Assembly (NCBI GenBank): GCA_040878225.1
Contig: JBBDMR010000086.1
Span: 1 to 20,920 of the forward strand
Origin: MA-ANB-1 sp040878225
Lineage (GTDB): Bacteria; Actinomycetota; Acidimicrobiia; Spongiisociales; ZC4RG35
DNA length: 20,920 nucleotides
Direction: 5' to 3'
This document shows positions 1 to 7,203 of the stretch, one piece after another (position 1 is the first letter of the stretch; each line of letters starts with the position of its first letter). Position numbers and translations under genes: made by a program. The notes under the pieces were generated by a model. It ran no database searches. It was not told where the DNA came from and was given only the letters and a program-made list of their open reading frames with translations.

Positions 1-96
1 TGCCCCGCCTGGGAGTTACCCAGCACCGTGCCCTGTGGAGTCCGGACTTTCCTCGCCTCCGCGAAAGCGGAGTCGCGGCCGTCCGATCGACTCGCT
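1..96 (-). ncRNA. rnpB: RNase P RNA, 5' part (runs off left edge)
   Basis: Read on the minus strand, this is the 5' part of bacterial RNase P RNA, the catalytic subunit that trims the 5' leader of pre-tRNAs. The universally conserved block GAGGAAAGTCCGGACTCC lies at about 54-37, followed by CACAGGGCACGGTGCTGGGT and a GGCGGGGCA stretch. The 5' leader GAGTCGATCGGACGGCCGCG resembles actinobacterial type A RNAs. The P3-like hairpin CTCCGCTTTCGCGGAG is visible at 72-57. The 3' two thirds lie outside the window. The 5' end is placed near 96 from the promoter spacing and is uncertain by a few bases. Confidence 0.93.
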
Positions 97-102
97 TCTC
101 TA

Positions 103-131
103 ATTCTACCCGGTTCTACGCCCCCCGATAA
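103..131 (-). promoter_or_regulatory. putative rnpB promoter overlapping the upstream stop codon
   Basis: On the minus strand a TAGAAT hexamer (108-103) sits 6-7 nt before the expected rnpB 5' end. A TTATCG hexamer (131-126) lies 17 nt further upstream as a poor -35 match. The first three bases of the -10, TAG, are also the stop codon of the membrane protein gene that precedes rnpB. The -10 match and its placement are good, the -35 is weak. Confidence 0.5.
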
Positions 132-474
132 GTCCGCCCACGCCACCAACGACTATTGAAACGAGAGCAAGCAGCAGCACATTCCAGATCGATGCTGACG
201 CCCCGCCGAGACTCGCCAGCAGAATCAGCAGACCTGCCAGGAGGAGTCCGGACACCGATCCGTGGAACCGGTTGGAATGAATCGCCATTCTCCCGGCAAC
301 CCATCCCCCGACAATGAGGCCGACCAACAGCCCAACGAGCAGGCCGATGTCGGGGCCGTTTGCCACATCGAGCAGAGCCAGGCCGCCACCAAGCAGGAAT
401 CCGACGACGGTAACGGAAAGGCCCCCAGCGGCGACACCCATGACCACTGCCTGGACACTCAATGCTGCAAGCAT
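106..474 (-). CDS. small four-helix membrane protein (TIGR04086/YrzE-like)
   Basis: A 122-residue protein made almost entirely of hydrophobic, glycine-rich segments at about residues 5-33, 42-62, 73-92 and 96-117, so probably four transmembrane helices with short loops. The second helix has a glycine-zipper look (GLLVGLLVGLIVGGWVAG). Small glycine-rich four-helix proteins of this kind are often annotated TIGR04086-like membrane proteins. I place it there from composition and layout only, and its function is unknown. It starts at ATG 474 and stops at TAG 106-108, ten bases before the presumed rnpB 5' end. It is divergent from the haemoglobin gene. Its third-base GC preference matches its neighbours, so the frame looks genuine. 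Confidence 0.7.
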   Translation of the reverse strand: MLAALSVQAVVMGVAAGGLSVTVVGFLLGGGLALLDVANGPDIGLLVGLLVGLIVGGWVAGRMAIHSNRFHGSVSGLLLAGLLILLASLGGASASIWNVLLLALVSIVVGGVGGLIGGRRTG

Positions 475-577
475 CGGGCATCCCCCATCAGGTCGCGCGC
501 GGACAGACTGTGGCTTTCACTTTCCGACAAGTTAGTGGCGGGTTCTGCCCAAGCTTCGTGAAAGCTCGCAGACAGGG

Positions 578-583
578 GATAAT
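578..583 (+). promoter_or_regulatory. -10-like hexamer for a leaderless or short-leader haemoglobin transcript
   Basis: GATAAT lies 8 nt before the ATG at 592. There is no convincing -35 and no good Shine-Dalgarno site, so transcription would begin at or just before the start codon. Confidence 0.45.
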
Positions 584-591
584 CAAGTTGA

Positions 592-1011
592 ATGGATCCG
601 ATTTCAGCATCCGAGACAGCCCACCCCTGGGGCGACGCCGAGACTCCGTTTGTCGAGATTGGAGGCCTCGAAGAGGTGCGGCTCCTCGTCGAGGAGTTCT
701 ACGACATCATCGAAGCAGAATCGCCATCTCTTCGAGAGATGCTGCCGCGCAGCACGACAGGCTCGCGGTTGAAGCTGTATGAGTTCATGAGTGGATGGCT
801 GGGCGGCCCTCAGCTCTACCAGAACAAGCGCGGCCATCCCCGGCTCCGGATGCGCCACTTCCCGTTTTCGATCGGAGACGAGGAGGCAGCCGAGTGGATG
901 AGGTGCATGATCAAGGCCATGACCGCGCGGGAATTGCCCGAGCAATTGACCGCTTTCCTCACCGAACGCCTCAACGAAACCGCCTTGCACCTGCGGAACC
1001 AACCCGTCTGA
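592..1011 (+). CDS. glbO: group II truncated haemoglobin (HbO-like)
   Basis: A 139-residue globin of the 2-on-2 group II class, soluble and haem-binding. Family members handle O2, NO and peroxides and have been linked to respiration or nitrosative stress. Visible marks are the B-helix pair F36-Y37 (distal Tyr B10), the region around residues 62-80, the proximal histidine H89 inside RMRHFPFSIG, and W102, the G8 tryptophan that defines groups II and III. The first 20 or so residues are a non-conserved tail. It starts at ATG 592 just behind a GATAAT box. The SRAP gene begins 4 nt after its stop, so the two are probably cotranscribed and translationally coupled. A role in NO defence would suit the nirK module about 13 kb away, but that link is inference. 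Confidence 0.92.
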   Translation: MDPISASETAHPWGDAETPFVEIGGLEEVRLLVEEFYDIIEAESPSLREMLPRSTTGSRLKLYEFMSGWLGGPQLYQNKRGHPRLRMRHFPFSIGDEEAAEWMRCMIKAMTARELPEQLTAFLTERLNETALHLRNQPV

Positions 1012-1015
1012 CATC

Positions 1016-1699
1016 ATGTGCGGACGATTCTCGATCACCGGTGACCTCGACTTCTACGCCGAGTATTTCGGTGTAGACGACATCCGGACCGACCCGCTGG
1101 AGCCAAGCTGGAATGTGGCACCAACCGACAGCGTCTATGTAGTTGCCGAGAACGACGGCAAACGCTCGCTGGGATCGATGAAATGGGGACTGATCCCCCA
1201 CTGGGCCAAAGACAAGAAGTCGATCCAGATCAACGCCAGGGTGGAGACCGTCGCCACCACATCGATGTTCCGCGACTCGTTTGCGCGCAAGCGCTGCCTG
1301 ATTCCCGCCGACGGATTCTACGAATGGGAACCTCCGGAGCACGGCCGCTCGCCGCACTGGATCTACCGTGCCGACGGTCATCCCATGGTCTTTGCAGGGA
1401 TCTGGGCGTCACGGATGAACGAAGACACTCAGGAGTGGGAAAGGACCTGTTCCATCCTCACGATCGAGGCTGATGGGTCAGTGCGTGATATTCACCACCG
1501 GATGCCCGTGGCCCTGGTGCCCGACGTCTGGGACGCATGGCTGGACCGGGACATGACCGACACGGAAGCAGCCCTCGATCTGGTTCGGACGGTCGACCCT
1601 GACGAGGTCATGGAGCATGAAGTTTCGAAGCGGGTCAACTCGGTGAAGAACAACGACCCAGACCTCACGGCTCCAGCCGTTCCGGACTCCCTCTTCTAA
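1016..1699 (+). CDS. SRAP domain protein (SOS response-associated peptidase, YedK/HMCES family)
   Basis: A 227-residue single-domain SRAP protein. Family members form a thiazolidine DNA-protein crosslink with abasic sites in single-stranded DNA through the N-terminal cysteine, shielding them until repair. The sequence starts MCGRF, so Cys2 becomes the N-terminal nucleophile after methionine removal. Other conserved parts are WNVAPTD (32-38), WGLIPHWAKD (57-66), INARVET (72-78, the catalytic-pocket Asn), ADGFYEWE (98-105, the active-site Glu) and the His in DIHHRMP (158-164). Length is normal for the family. Cys2 fixes the start codon. The gene lies 4 nt after the haemoglobin stop, and the next gene begins 14 nt after its own stop, suggesting one operon. 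No LexA box was seen upstream. Confidence 0.95.
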   Translation: MCGRFSITGDLDFYAEYFGVDDIRTDPLEPSWNVAPTDSVYVVAENDGKRSLGSMKWGLIPHWAKDKKSIQINARVETVATTSMFRDSFARKRCLIPADGFYEWEPPEHGRSPHWIYRADGHPMVFAGIWASRMNEDTQEWERTCSILTIEADGSVRDIHHRMPVALVPDVWDAWLDRDMTDTEAALDLVRTVDPDEVMEHEVSKRVNSVKNNDPDLTAPAVPDSLF

Positions 1700-1713
1700 A
1701 CCGGAGGAAGGGG

Positions 1714-3435
1714 TTGTGTCGATTATCCTGCGCTGTTCTGAGTTCCACGAAGAAACTCGCGCGCCTTCTGGCGTTATCCCTGGCCGTGGCGGCTTGTTCG
1801 CCCACGGACACCACCACACCGACGGACGGGACCCAAACCGAAGGAACACCCACCACCTCGACGCCGACTTCGACCGAGCCCGGGCCTCGTCAGTGTGTCC
1901 GGCCTACTACTTCCTCCGCCACGGTTTCAACCGGCGCGGCGGCAACCGATGCACTGTTCCTATCCGGTGAGATCTTCATCTGCGCCGACAACGTCGTGGT
2001 CGTCGGCGAGTCTGACATCAACCAGTTGGCTGCTGGAGCACAACTCGCTGCGGCGCTGGGAGGGCCGCTCCTGCTGCCCCCCCCCCAACTAGCGGCCGAG
2101 ATCGGGCGACTCAAGCCCCAACATGTCTACATACTGGGCGATGTCGAAGTGACTCTGCCCCCAGAATCGGAGGTGTCACGCCTCGGGATGAGCGAAGCCG
2201 TCGACGCCGCAAAAACCGCCCTCGGAGCGGTCGACGAGCTCCGGCTCCCGGCCGATCCCGATGCCTCGACGATCGTCGAGACCGTGAACGCAATCTCCGA
2301 TGCCAACCGGGTGGTGCTTCCCCAAACCGCACCAGGCGACACCACTGGCTCTCCGGCGCCGTCGTTCGACGCCGCGACGATCGTTGCTGGACTCGCTGTG
2401 CCCACGGACGCTACGACGATCTGGCTCGTCAACGCTTCCGATCCCGTTGGGATACTGATGGCTGCCGCCACCGGCCAGGCGGTAGGCGCGCGCGTGATGA
2501 GTATCGACAGCGCAGACATTCTCGGGTACCCCGAGGTCGGGACTGCGATTGGCGATCGGGCCGCAGACACGTTGCGGTTCGTCGGAGCAGTGCCGGAGAC
2601 CAGCGATTGGGAGCTAGCAGTTCTCCTCAACGGCAGGCAGTTACCCGGGGGCGGATTTTCAATCCTCGGCGACGAGCAGCCCAAACGCTACGTGGCCTTC
2701 TACGGTCATCCGGAGACCTCGGCGCTCGGTGTGCTCGGCGAGCAGGGACCGCAGGAGACGTTGGACCGCCTGGCGCCTTTCGTCGAGTCCTACACCGCCG
2801 ATGGCCATCAGGCGATCCCCACCTTCGAGATGTTGGCATCGGTGGCCGCAGCGGATATCACCGACGACGGTGATTACAGCTTCGAGTGGTCAGTATCCAC
2901 CTTCACCGATTGGATCGACATCGCCGCAGAGCAAGGCGCCTATGTGATCCTCGACCTCCAATCAGGGCGTGAAGACTTCCTCTCCCAGGCCCAACAGTAC
3001 GAGGAGCTCCTTCTCCATCCCCATGTCGGGCTGGCCCTCGACCCCGAGTGGCGGCTGAAACCCGATGAAGTGCACCTCCGACAGATCGGGAGAGTGGACG
3101 CTGCCGAGGTCAATCTCGTGGTCGACTGGCTCGCCGACCTGGTCCGCGACAATGGGCTCCCCCAGAAGATGATCATCGTTCACCAGTTCCGCGAGTTCAT
3201 GATTCAAGATCGGGATACCCTCAAACAACGCCCGGAACTGCAGATGGTGCTGCAGATGGACGGACAGGGCCCGATCGCCACCAAGGACGAGACCTGGGCC
3301 GTGCTCACGTCGGGAACCGAGGACAACCACTGGCGATGGGGCTGGAAGAACTTCTTCGACGAGGACACCCCCACCCCGAGCCCGGAGCACACCATGGGCA
3401 AAGTGCCTGTCCCGGTTTTCGTCAGCTACCAGTAG
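1714..3435 (+). CDS. secreted lipoprotein with CWB2-like repeats and a C-terminal unknown domain
   Basis: A 573-residue exported protein. A lysine/arginine-containing start, a hydrophobic stretch and the lipobox AVAAC (Cys28) mark it as a lipoprotein. A Thr/Pro/Ser-rich linker follows (about 29-60). Residues 75-330 resemble cell-wall-binding repeat 2 modules: the phrases LAAALGGPLLLPPP and VYILGDVEV match the pattern LA..LG.PLLLT..L.....V.ILGG. About residues 355-573 form a distinct domain with YVAFYGHPET, ALDPEWRL and VHQF motifs. It looks like a TIM-barrel hydrolase-type fold, but I cannot name the family. The start is TTG 1714, chosen because GGAGGAAGG at 1702-1710 lies at proper distance and the signal peptide begins soon after. 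It sits between SRAP and F420 oxidoreductase genes in one direction. Confidence 0.8.
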   Translation: MCRLSCAVLSSTKKLARLLALSLAVAACSPTDTTTPTDGTQTEGTPTTSTPTSTEPGPRQCVRPTTSSATVSTGAAATDALFLSGEIFICADNVVVVGESDINQLAAGAQLAAALGGPLLLPPPQLAAEIGRLKPQHVYILGDVEVTLPPESEVSRLGMSEAVDAAKTALGAVDELRLPADPDASTIVETVNAISDANRVVLPQTAPGDTTGSPAPSFDAATIVAGLAVPTDATTIWLVNASDPVGILMAAATGQAVGARVMSIDSADILGYPEVGTAIGDRAADTLRFVGAVPETSDWELAVLLNGRQLPGGGFSILGDEQPKRYVAFYGHPETSALGVLGEQGPQETLDRLAPFVESYTADGHQAIPTFEMLASVAAADITDDGDYSFEWSVSTFTDWIDIAAEQGAYVILDLQSGREDFLSQAQQYEELLLHPHVGLALDPEWRLKPDEVHLRQIGRVDAAEVNLVVDWLADLVRDNGLPQKMIIVHQFREFMIQDRDTLKQRPELQMVLQMDGQGPIATKDETWAVLTSGTEDNHWRWGWKNFFDEDTPTPSPEHTMGKVPVPVFVSYQ

Positions 3436-3444
3436 GGTGACTCA

Positions 3445-4413
3445 ATGACCAGATTCGCATATTTCTGTGGCCATGAGCAGTGGCAGCCCGAGGTGTTGGT
3501 TGAGCATGCCCGCCTTGCTGAGGCAGCCGGGTTCGACATGGTTGTCGTCTCCGAGCACTTCCATCCGTGGGTAGATGACGAGTCGGCCTCCGGCTTCGCC
3601 TTCTCAACCATCGGCGCGATGGCAGCTGCCACCTCGTCCATCGAGTTCGCCACCGGCGTCACCACTCCCCTCTTCAGGTACCACCCGGGGGTGGTAGCCC
3701 AGGCCGCCGCCACCCTCGACCGCCTCTCGGGTGGACGGTTCACCCTCGGGGTGGGCACCGGAGAGAACATCAACGAAGGTCCGCTCGGCTACGAGTTTCC
3801 TGCATACGCCGAGCGCAACGCACGAATGAGGGAAGCCCTCGAGATCATGCGCCGACTTCTCGACGGCGAAAAGCTCACATTCGACGGGGAGTTCTATCGG
3901 ACAGACAGGGCCAAGCTCTACTCCCCGCCCACCGGGCCTGTCCCGATCCTCCTCGCCGCCGGCGGTCCGAAGTCGGCCCAGCTGGCAGGAGAGATGGCCC
4001 AGGGGGTGGTGACCTCGGTTAAGGACCCCGCCGAAACCCTCGAGAAAGTGATCAAACCCCTGCTGAGCGCATCGACTGCAGATCCGATCGTGCTGGCCAC
4101 GAGGTGGTCACTGTTCGCCGCCAACGAAGAAGAGGCATGGCGGGCGCTCTACTCCTGGAGAGGGCTACGTGCCCCGGGCAGGCTCGAGGCCGTCGACCCA
4201 GCGACGCTACGTGAGCGCGCTGACGAACTTCCCCGAGAGGAAGTCCTCGGCCGCTACACGCTGGTCAACAACCCCGACGAGATCATCGCGACGTACCGAC
4301 CCCTGGTCACCGAGCTCGAGGCGGACATCGTCACGTTTCAGATGGCGTCACTAGATCAACCGGAGCTGATCCGGATGATCGGCAGTGAGGTCCTCCCCGC
4401 CCTGCGCGGCTAG
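3445..4413 (+). CDS. F420-dependent LLM-class oxidoreductase (TIGR03557-like)
   Basis: A 322-residue luciferase-like (TIM barrel) enzyme. This subgroup, related to F420-dependent glucose-6-phosphate dehydrogenase, transfers hydride to or from the deazaflavin F420. The substrate is unknown. Family features are AEAAGFDMVVVSEHFHPW (25-42, with the His of the SEHF motif near the F420 pocket), TGVTTPLFRYHPGVVAQ, LDRLSGGRFTLGVGTGEN and PVPILLAAGGPKSAQLAGE. Length is typical. It starts at ATG 3445, ten bases after the lipoprotein stop, with a modest AGGGTGA site before it. It converges with the lipoprotein gene on the other strand, leaving 6 bp between stops. F420 use supports an actinobacterial or related host. 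Confidence 0.92.
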   Translation: MTRFAYFCGHEQWQPEVLVEHARLAEAAGFDMVVVSEHFHPWVDDESASGFAFSTIGAMAAATSSIEFATGVTTPLFRYHPGVVAQAAATLDRLSGGRFTLGVGTGENINEGPLGYEFPAYAERNARMREALEIMRRLLDGEKLTFDGEFYRTDRAKLYSPPTGPVPILLAAGGPKSAQLAGEMAQGVVTSVKDPAETLEKVIKPLLSASTADPIVLATRWSLFAANEEEAWRALYSWRGLRAPGRLEAVDPATLRERADELPREEVLGRYTLVNNPDEIIATYRPLVTELEADIVTFQMASLDQPELIRMIGSEVLPALRG

Positions 4414-4419
4414 GAAGAC

Positions 4420-5082
4420 TCAGGCAAGCCTGGTGATCAGCTCGATCAGCTGAAGCAGGTCTTGAACCACGTTCGGGGCGAGGTTCGGGGTCTCCGCTGC
4501 CATATAGAACGATGGGACCTGTTCCCTCATTCGGGTAAGAATCAAGGATGCATCCTCTGACGGCTCGTCGAAGAGAAGCTCGATCTGCGGATAGAGCCGG
4601 CTGGCGAGCGAAGGTCCAAACGTGGCGAAGATGTCGACCTGGTAGCCATTTGCCTCGCGGGTGGCGATGTGGTGCACGTCGCCCGACCCGGTGACGATCT
4701 CGACGACGGTGAACTCCACGTCCTGTGCAGTGGTCGCCGACGACCCGACCACTTCGACACCCACGCCGAGCAATGAGTCGATGCTCTGAGCGAAACCAGA
4801 CCAGAAGTTGGAGGCGATTCCGGCGTCACCGTCGCGAAGGCCTGCTGCAACATCTTCGACCGAAGCACCCTCGGCAAGTGCGGCAAGGGCCGACTGCTCC
4901 GACACGGCAAGGTCTGAAGCAGAGCCGAACTCTCCAGCAGCCAGCATTGAAAACAAGTCTTCGACCGCTTGTTCTGCTGTCTCCGCCCCGCTGCCTGGCT
5001 GATCCGCGGTCTCTCCGGGTCCGGAACAGGCACCGCCCGCAACGACGAGAACCACAACGGCAAGCAGCTTCCTAGACCACAT
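4420..5082 (-). CDS. hypothetical lipoprotein
   Basis: A 220-residue protein with a short signal peptide ending in the lipobox VAGGAC (Cys19), then an acidic, Gly/Glu/Ala-rich linker and a mixed alpha/beta region. The body (about 40-215) has a helix-rich start (AEQAVEDLFSMLAAGEF) and a strand-rich middle (VEVVGSSATTAQDVEFTVVEIVTG), which recalls NTF2-like or DUF4878-type lipoproteins; this is a guess from layout. ATG 5082 overlaps the 3' end of the preceding membrane protein gene by 11 bp, so the two are translationally coupled. It is the last gene of the nif3 unit on this strand and converges on the F420 oxidoreductase gene. Confidence 0.8.
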   Translation of the reverse strand: MWSRKLLAVVVLVVAGGACSGPGETADQPGSGAETAEQAVEDLFSMLAAGEFGSASDLAVSEQSALAALAEGASVEDVAAGLRDGDAGIASNFWSGFAQSIDSLLGVGVEVVGSSATTAQDVEFTVVEIVTGSGDVHHIATREANGYQVDIFATFGPSLASRLYPQIELLFDEPSEDASLILTRMREQVPSFYMAAETPNLAPNVVQDLLQLIELITRLA

Positions 5083-5602
5083 GTTCGGGAATCCTGCCGC
5101 TCTTCAGCAAACCACTCCGGCGCTCCGGCTTGTTGAGGCCTGCGGCGAACCACATCCACACCAGATAGAGGATGCCAACGACCTCGAGGACCCAGCGCCA
5201 CGGGTCGGCGAGGGCACGCTCCCAGGCCAGGGGCCAGAAGGGCATTGGCCCGGCCGCGAACTCGAAGCCGAAGAAAGGCCAGAAGAAGACCTCGGGGTTT
5301 GCCCACATCCCGTCAAGCAAGAGATGGAACAGCCAGGCAACGCCAACTGCCATAAACGCTCTTCTTCGTCTACCACGCCTCGTCAACAAAAGCACCACCA
5401 CCATGTAAACACTTGCGACGGTAAGGGAGTGCGCCCAGAGCTGTCCCGTTGAGTAACGATCGGCGAGGAGCATGGTGCCAATTGGCAGATCGATCAGATC
5501 CGGGATCAGCACCCCGAGGAACAGGAAGCGGACGTCTACCTTCGGATCTCGAAAAATCCAACGGAATAGCCAGAGGGTCGCCCCGAGACGCCAGATGAGC
5601 AT
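5072..5602 (-). CDS. membrane-bound DUF457/YdjM-like protein
   Basis: A 176-residue membrane protein with about four or five hydrophobic segments. The polar residues inside the hydrophobic stretches fit the YdjM/DUF457 group, annotated as membrane-bound metal-dependent hydrolases: PDLIDLP (34-40), a lone His in QLWAHSLTV, and HLLLDGMW. These acidic and histidine residues could form a metal site in the membrane, but activity in this family is poorly tested. It begins at ATG 5602, 21 bp after the stop of the zinc-ribbon gene, and its end overlaps the start of the lipoprotein gene. Confidence 0.72.
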   Translation of the reverse strand: MLIWRLGATLWLFRWIFRDPKVDVRFLFLGVLIPDLIDLPIGTMLLADRYSTGQLWAHSLTVASVYMVVVLLLTRRGRRRRAFMAVGVAWLFHLLLDGMWANPEVFFWPFFGFEFAAGPMPFWPLAWERALADPWRWVLEVVGILYLVWMWFAAGLNKPERRSGLLKSGRIPEHVV

Positions 5603-5623
5603 TTCAGGACGCCTCCGCTACCG

Positions 5624-6331
5624 CTACGCAACGAGGATGCGCCGACAGTGGACACATCGAGGAATTTCGGCTTTGAGGGCTTCGTCTCTCTCCGCGGGCG
5701 AAAGCGCCATGTTGCACCCACCGCACACCCCGTTCTCGAACCTCCCGACAGCCACACCTTCCTTGGCGGCCCGCAGGGTCTCATAGAGCTCGAGGAGATC
5801 GGGCTCTACCGGCTTGATTGCCTCCACCTTGCGCTCTTCCTTGCGGGCGATCTCGGCATCGATTCGCTTCCAATCTTCCTTGATCGATGCCTCGAGCCGG
5901 GCCTTTTCCGCAACCAGCGTGTCGTGCCTGGTCTGCAGTGAGCCGACTTCCTCCCGGACCGGGTCGACATTGTCGAGAAGCTTCAACACCCGACTTTCCA
6001 TCGCCTCGCGCTGGCCTCTCAGGCTCTCCACCTCGAGGCGCATGTGCTCGGTCTCCCGGGCGCTCATCGATCCGGCGAAGAGTCTCGTCTCGTGCTCCTT
6101 CAGCTTCGATTCGAGCATTTCCAGCTCACCCTCCGATTTGTCGAAGTCGAGCTCGAGTGTCCGCAGGGTTGCGCTCGCCACAGAGATCTCCTTGGCCAGC
6201 ACCTCGAGTTCGTCGTGGGCGATCTTGTAGGCAGCGAGGTCGGGGAGACTCTGACGTTCTTCGAGCAGGCGGTCGATCTGGGAATCCAGATCCTGGACAT
6301 CGAGGAGGTCGGCGAGGCTGGTTATTTCCAT
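5624..6331 (-). CDS. coiled-coil C4 zinc-ribbon protein (zf-RING_7/CT398-like)
   Basis: A 235-residue protein of the C4-type zinc-ribbon family (PF02591), the equivalent of mycobacterial Rv2229c. The first 170 residues are highly charged heptad-rich helix, predicted as a long antiparallel coiled-coil hairpin. The C-terminal ribbon carries C203-x2-C206 and C226-x2-C229. Homologues such as chlamydial CT398 bind sigma-54 and secretion components, and others are annotated nucleic-acid binding. The exact role here is unknown. It lies 57 bp downstream of nif3, an order conserved in actinobacteria (established), where an RNase H gene often follows. Here a YdjM-like gene takes that place. Confidence 0.92.
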   Translation of the reverse strand: MEITSLADLLDVQDLDSQIDRLLEERQSLPDLAAYKIAHDELEVLAKEISVASATLRTLELDFDKSEGELEMLESKLKEHETRLFAGSMSARETEHMRLEVESLRGQREAMESRVLKLLDNVDPVREEVGSLQTRHDTLVAEKARLEASIKEDWKRIDAEIARKEERKVEAIKPVEPDLLELYETLRAAKEGVAVGRFENGVCGGCNMALSPAERDEALKAEIPRCVHCRRILVA

Positions 6332-6388
6332 GCGTATCGCAGGCTAGTGGTGTGTGGGAGGCTGTCTGCCGGTGAGATCTATGCCCGG

Positions 6389-7180
6389 TCAACCCCAGGT
6401 CTCGGGGTCGACCTCGGTGAAGTCGACTACCTCGACGTCGGGGACGGTGGAGGCCAGGGCGACGAGGCCCGGCATGCCGGGTCGTTCGGTCGCGACATGG
6501 CCCGGATCGACAACCGCCAGGCCCAGGTCGAGGGCATAGACCGCACGGTGGTGGGAGACGTCACCGGTGACGAAGCCATCGGCGACCCGCGACGCTTGCT
6601 CGATGAGGTCCGAACCCGAGCCGGGCACCACCGCCACCCTCTCCAGCATCTTCTCCCGGTCTCCGGAAACCCGCAGGCCCGCGATCCCGAAAGCGTCGGT
6701 GGCCATTGCGTCGAGAGCGCCGAGTTTTGCTTCGAAGGTTCCCACCCGGCCAATTGCGGGGAAGCCCTCTTCCTCATCGGCCCCGAACGGTTCGATGTCA
6801 CGAAGGTTGAAGACCGCGGCCAGCGCGTCGGCAGTGCCTCCGGGGGCGGCGTCGAAGTCGGTATGGGTGACGAGAAGGGCAGCTCCCGACTGAATGAGGC
6901 GCAACGCCCGCGCTGCCGGGGACCGGCCGTCGACAATACGGTTGATCGGCGCAAAGAGAAGCGGGTGATAGGTGATCAGGAGGTCGACCGGGTCTGCCTC
7001 AACTGCCGCAACCACGGGCTCGGTGACCTCATGGCACACTCCAAGGCGGTGGACGCGGAGCTTGCGGTCTCCAAGCTGCAAACCCACGGGATCCCAAGAG
7101 GCGGCGGTCTCGGGGCGGGTCCTCTCGGCGAGATGTTCGGCAATTTCGTTGACCGTTGGCACCAGGGCAGGGTAATCCAA
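6389..7180 (-). CDS. Nif3-like dinuclear metal centre protein
   Basis: A 263-residue member of the NIF3/YbgI/YqfO family, hexameric proteins with two metal ions per subunit and proposed GTP cyclohydrolase 1 type 2 or hydrolase activity. It is the short form without the PII-like insert. Metal-site motifs are ITYHPLLFAPI (69-79), THTDFDAAPGG (105-115), GDVSHH (206-211) and DPGHVATE (225-232, ligands H228 and E232). The usual bacterial HHP is YHP here (Y71-H72), as in eukaryotic NIF3L1. The start is TTG 7180, because the conserved N-terminal helix NEIAEHL begins soon after. A later start would cut into the fold. It is divergent from the dehydratase gene, with 23 bp between start codons. Confidence 0.93.
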   Translation of the reverse strand: MDYPALVPTVNEIAEHLAERTRPETAASWDPVGLQLGDRKLRVHRLGVCHEVTEPVVAAVEADPVDLLITYHPLLFAPINRIVDGRSPAARALRLIQSGAALLVTHTDFDAAPGGTADALAAVFNLRDIEPFGADEEEGFPAIGRVGTFEAKLGALDAMATDAFGIAGLRVSGDREKMLERVAVVPGSGSDLIEQASRVADGFVTGDVSHHRAVYALDLGLAVVDPGHVATERPGMPGLVALASTVPDVEVVDFTEVDPETWG

Positions 7181-7191
7181 GCCGAATCGGA

Positions 7192-7197
7192 TACGCT
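7192..7197 (+). promoter_or_regulatory. TANNNT -10-like box, leaderless start
   Basis: TACGCT lies 6 nt before ATG 7204 and no Shine-Dalgarno site is present. This supports 7204 as the start rather than the earlier in-frame TTG at 7156, which lies inside the divergent nif3 coding region. Confidence 0.4.
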
Positions 7198-7203
7198 CAC
7201 GGC

